Source: Coccinella septempunctata (Eukaryota; Arthropoda; Insecta; Coleoptera; Coccinellidae). Taken from it: DNA of 64,000 nucleotides. Location of the stretch: contig NC_058193.1 of assembly GCF_907165205.1 (NCBI RefSeq), forward strand, positions 14,707,521 through 14,771,520, read 5' to 3'. The position numbers were made by a program, and so were the translations under genes. Under the pieces are notes generated by a model. The model was not told the origin of the DNA and searched no databases. It saw only the letters and a list, made by a program, of their open reading frames with translations. Positions within the stretch are counted from its first letter, which is position 1, and each line of letters opens with the position of its first letter. Of the stretch, positions 63,189 through 64,000 are shown in pieces.

Positions 63189-63430
63189 ACGATGGTGCAC
63201 TACCACAAAGAAGGAGACAAGTAGTGAGTTGGCTGAATAACTGGATAGGTCAAGGAGGAGCAATACAATAGCCATCGCGTTCGCCTGATCTAAATCCCTT
63301 AGATTTTTATTTATGGGTACATAAGAAGCAGCTTGTTTATCATGTTGAAATCCAATCTCATCAACAATTACTTGATAGAATTCAAGATGCAGCAAACCTA
63401 GTCATCAATTCAGTCAAAAAGGTTGTGCTC
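63189..63430 (+). pseudogene. Second Tc1/mariner-like transposase fragment
   Basis: WYQHDGALPQRRRQVV, WIGQGGAIQ, stop, then PSRSPDLNPLDFYLWVHKKQ and DRIQDAANLVINSV give the C-terminal third of a transposase. It is related to, but distinct from, the one at 61023. A CATCCTGTATA string at about 63766 may be its right terminus. Confidence 0.75.
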
Positions 63431-64000
63431 CAAAAAAATTTTTTTTTAATCTGCATTTAAACGATCATTTATAACATGTACTGCCATCAAATCATTTAAA
63501 AATCCCACCCCAAACGTTCACATTGATATATGAAATCTGCAGTGCCAATACATGTTCATTATGGTTATTGTTGATACCATCTTTAGTGCAACAAGTGTCA
63601 AATGAATAATTAAAAAACCGATATTTTCTGTCGGCATAATTAATCAAAACATGAAAAAAAACATTTCAAATGCTTGTTACTCCTACCCGAAAACGAATCG
63701 GACAAAAAATATTCAAAGGACGCACAGCTACCTTCCGTCAATGTTTGTCATTGAGCTTGTAGAACATCCTGTATATTCGCAATTTCGTAAGTGTTTTGCA
63801 ATCTATATATTTTGCTTCTTTCTATCATTAATAAAACTATAAAATTGAGAAGCTCTATTCAACGTCTGATATTTTACAAATATTCAAAAAACAATCTACT
63901 GTCTATCATTTATATGTATATCAACCAAAAAAGATAACTTTGATCTAAAATTAAAAAAAATTCAAATTCAACATTTCCCCACCACGCTATTAAAAATTGT
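63431..64000. other. AP-2mu intron 1, distal part in window; no gene
   Basis: AT-rich sequence with no recognised coding beyond the transposase fragment. The second exon of AP-2mu is not present. Confidence 0.4.

Overview
The window is a transposon-packed piece of an AT-rich insect genome, possibly a beetle; order and species are inferred from overall character and cannot be proved here. Two conserved host genes anchor it and point outward from a shared intergenic region. IMP4 (U3 snoRNP protein, minus strand) has exon 1 at 38216-38968 and exon 2 at 29622-29813, separated by an 8.4 kb intron. The first coding exon of AP-2 mu (clathrin adaptor, plus strand) is at 55215-55391; its next exon is not in the window, so its intron is longer than 8.6 kb. 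A possible exon of an unidentified host gene lies at 406-619. Almost everything else is mobile DNA, much of it nested.

Layout. 1-8300: a 1.6 kb TIR element, pieces of one Helitron, a P-like fragment, a BEL/Pao integrase tail and a dead mariner. 8314-26454: one autonomous-type Helitron (Rep plus PIF1-like helicase, + strand, canonical hairpin-CTAG 3' end), split by a 3 kb MULE-like foldback (10-bp TSD), a reverse-oriented LINE, an unclassified 0.9 kb insert, a GC-rich long-TIR element (GGTACC duplicated) and a very young Gypsy retrotransposon (two 352-bp LTRs without visible differences, TSD TGTT). 26711-29427: a long-TIR element with a TATA box and a triplicated motif inside. 29859-38138: the IMP4 intron, holding a degenerate second Gypsy element, MITEs and a TIR element with inverted minisatellites. 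39281-54720: the IMP4/AP-2mu intergenic region, with a MULE, P-like remnants, a nearly complete PIF/Harbinger transposon carrying both its genes, a LINE and a 5.1 kb nested palindrome. 56973-64000: the AP-2mu intron, with a THAP-bearing P-like element, a copia remnant and a Tc1/mariner-like transposon with about 0.7 kb TIRs.

Most notable signal. About fifteen tiny insertions of 17-34 bp are scattered through the window and concentrated at 39.2-44.3 kb. Most are palindromes starting CA and ending TG, and nearly all are flanked by 8-bp direct repeats. Several are nested in one another's duplications, and at least two restore an old TE reading frame when mentally removed. Their size ceiling (34 = 2 x 17 bp) and 8-bp duplications are what excision footprints of P-superfamily transposons should look like, and a THAP-bearing element with matching TIRs and an 8-bp TSD is present at 56973-58257. 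This suggests P-like transposons of several subfamilies have repeatedly jumped in and out here, including just upstream of IMP4 and of AP-2mu.
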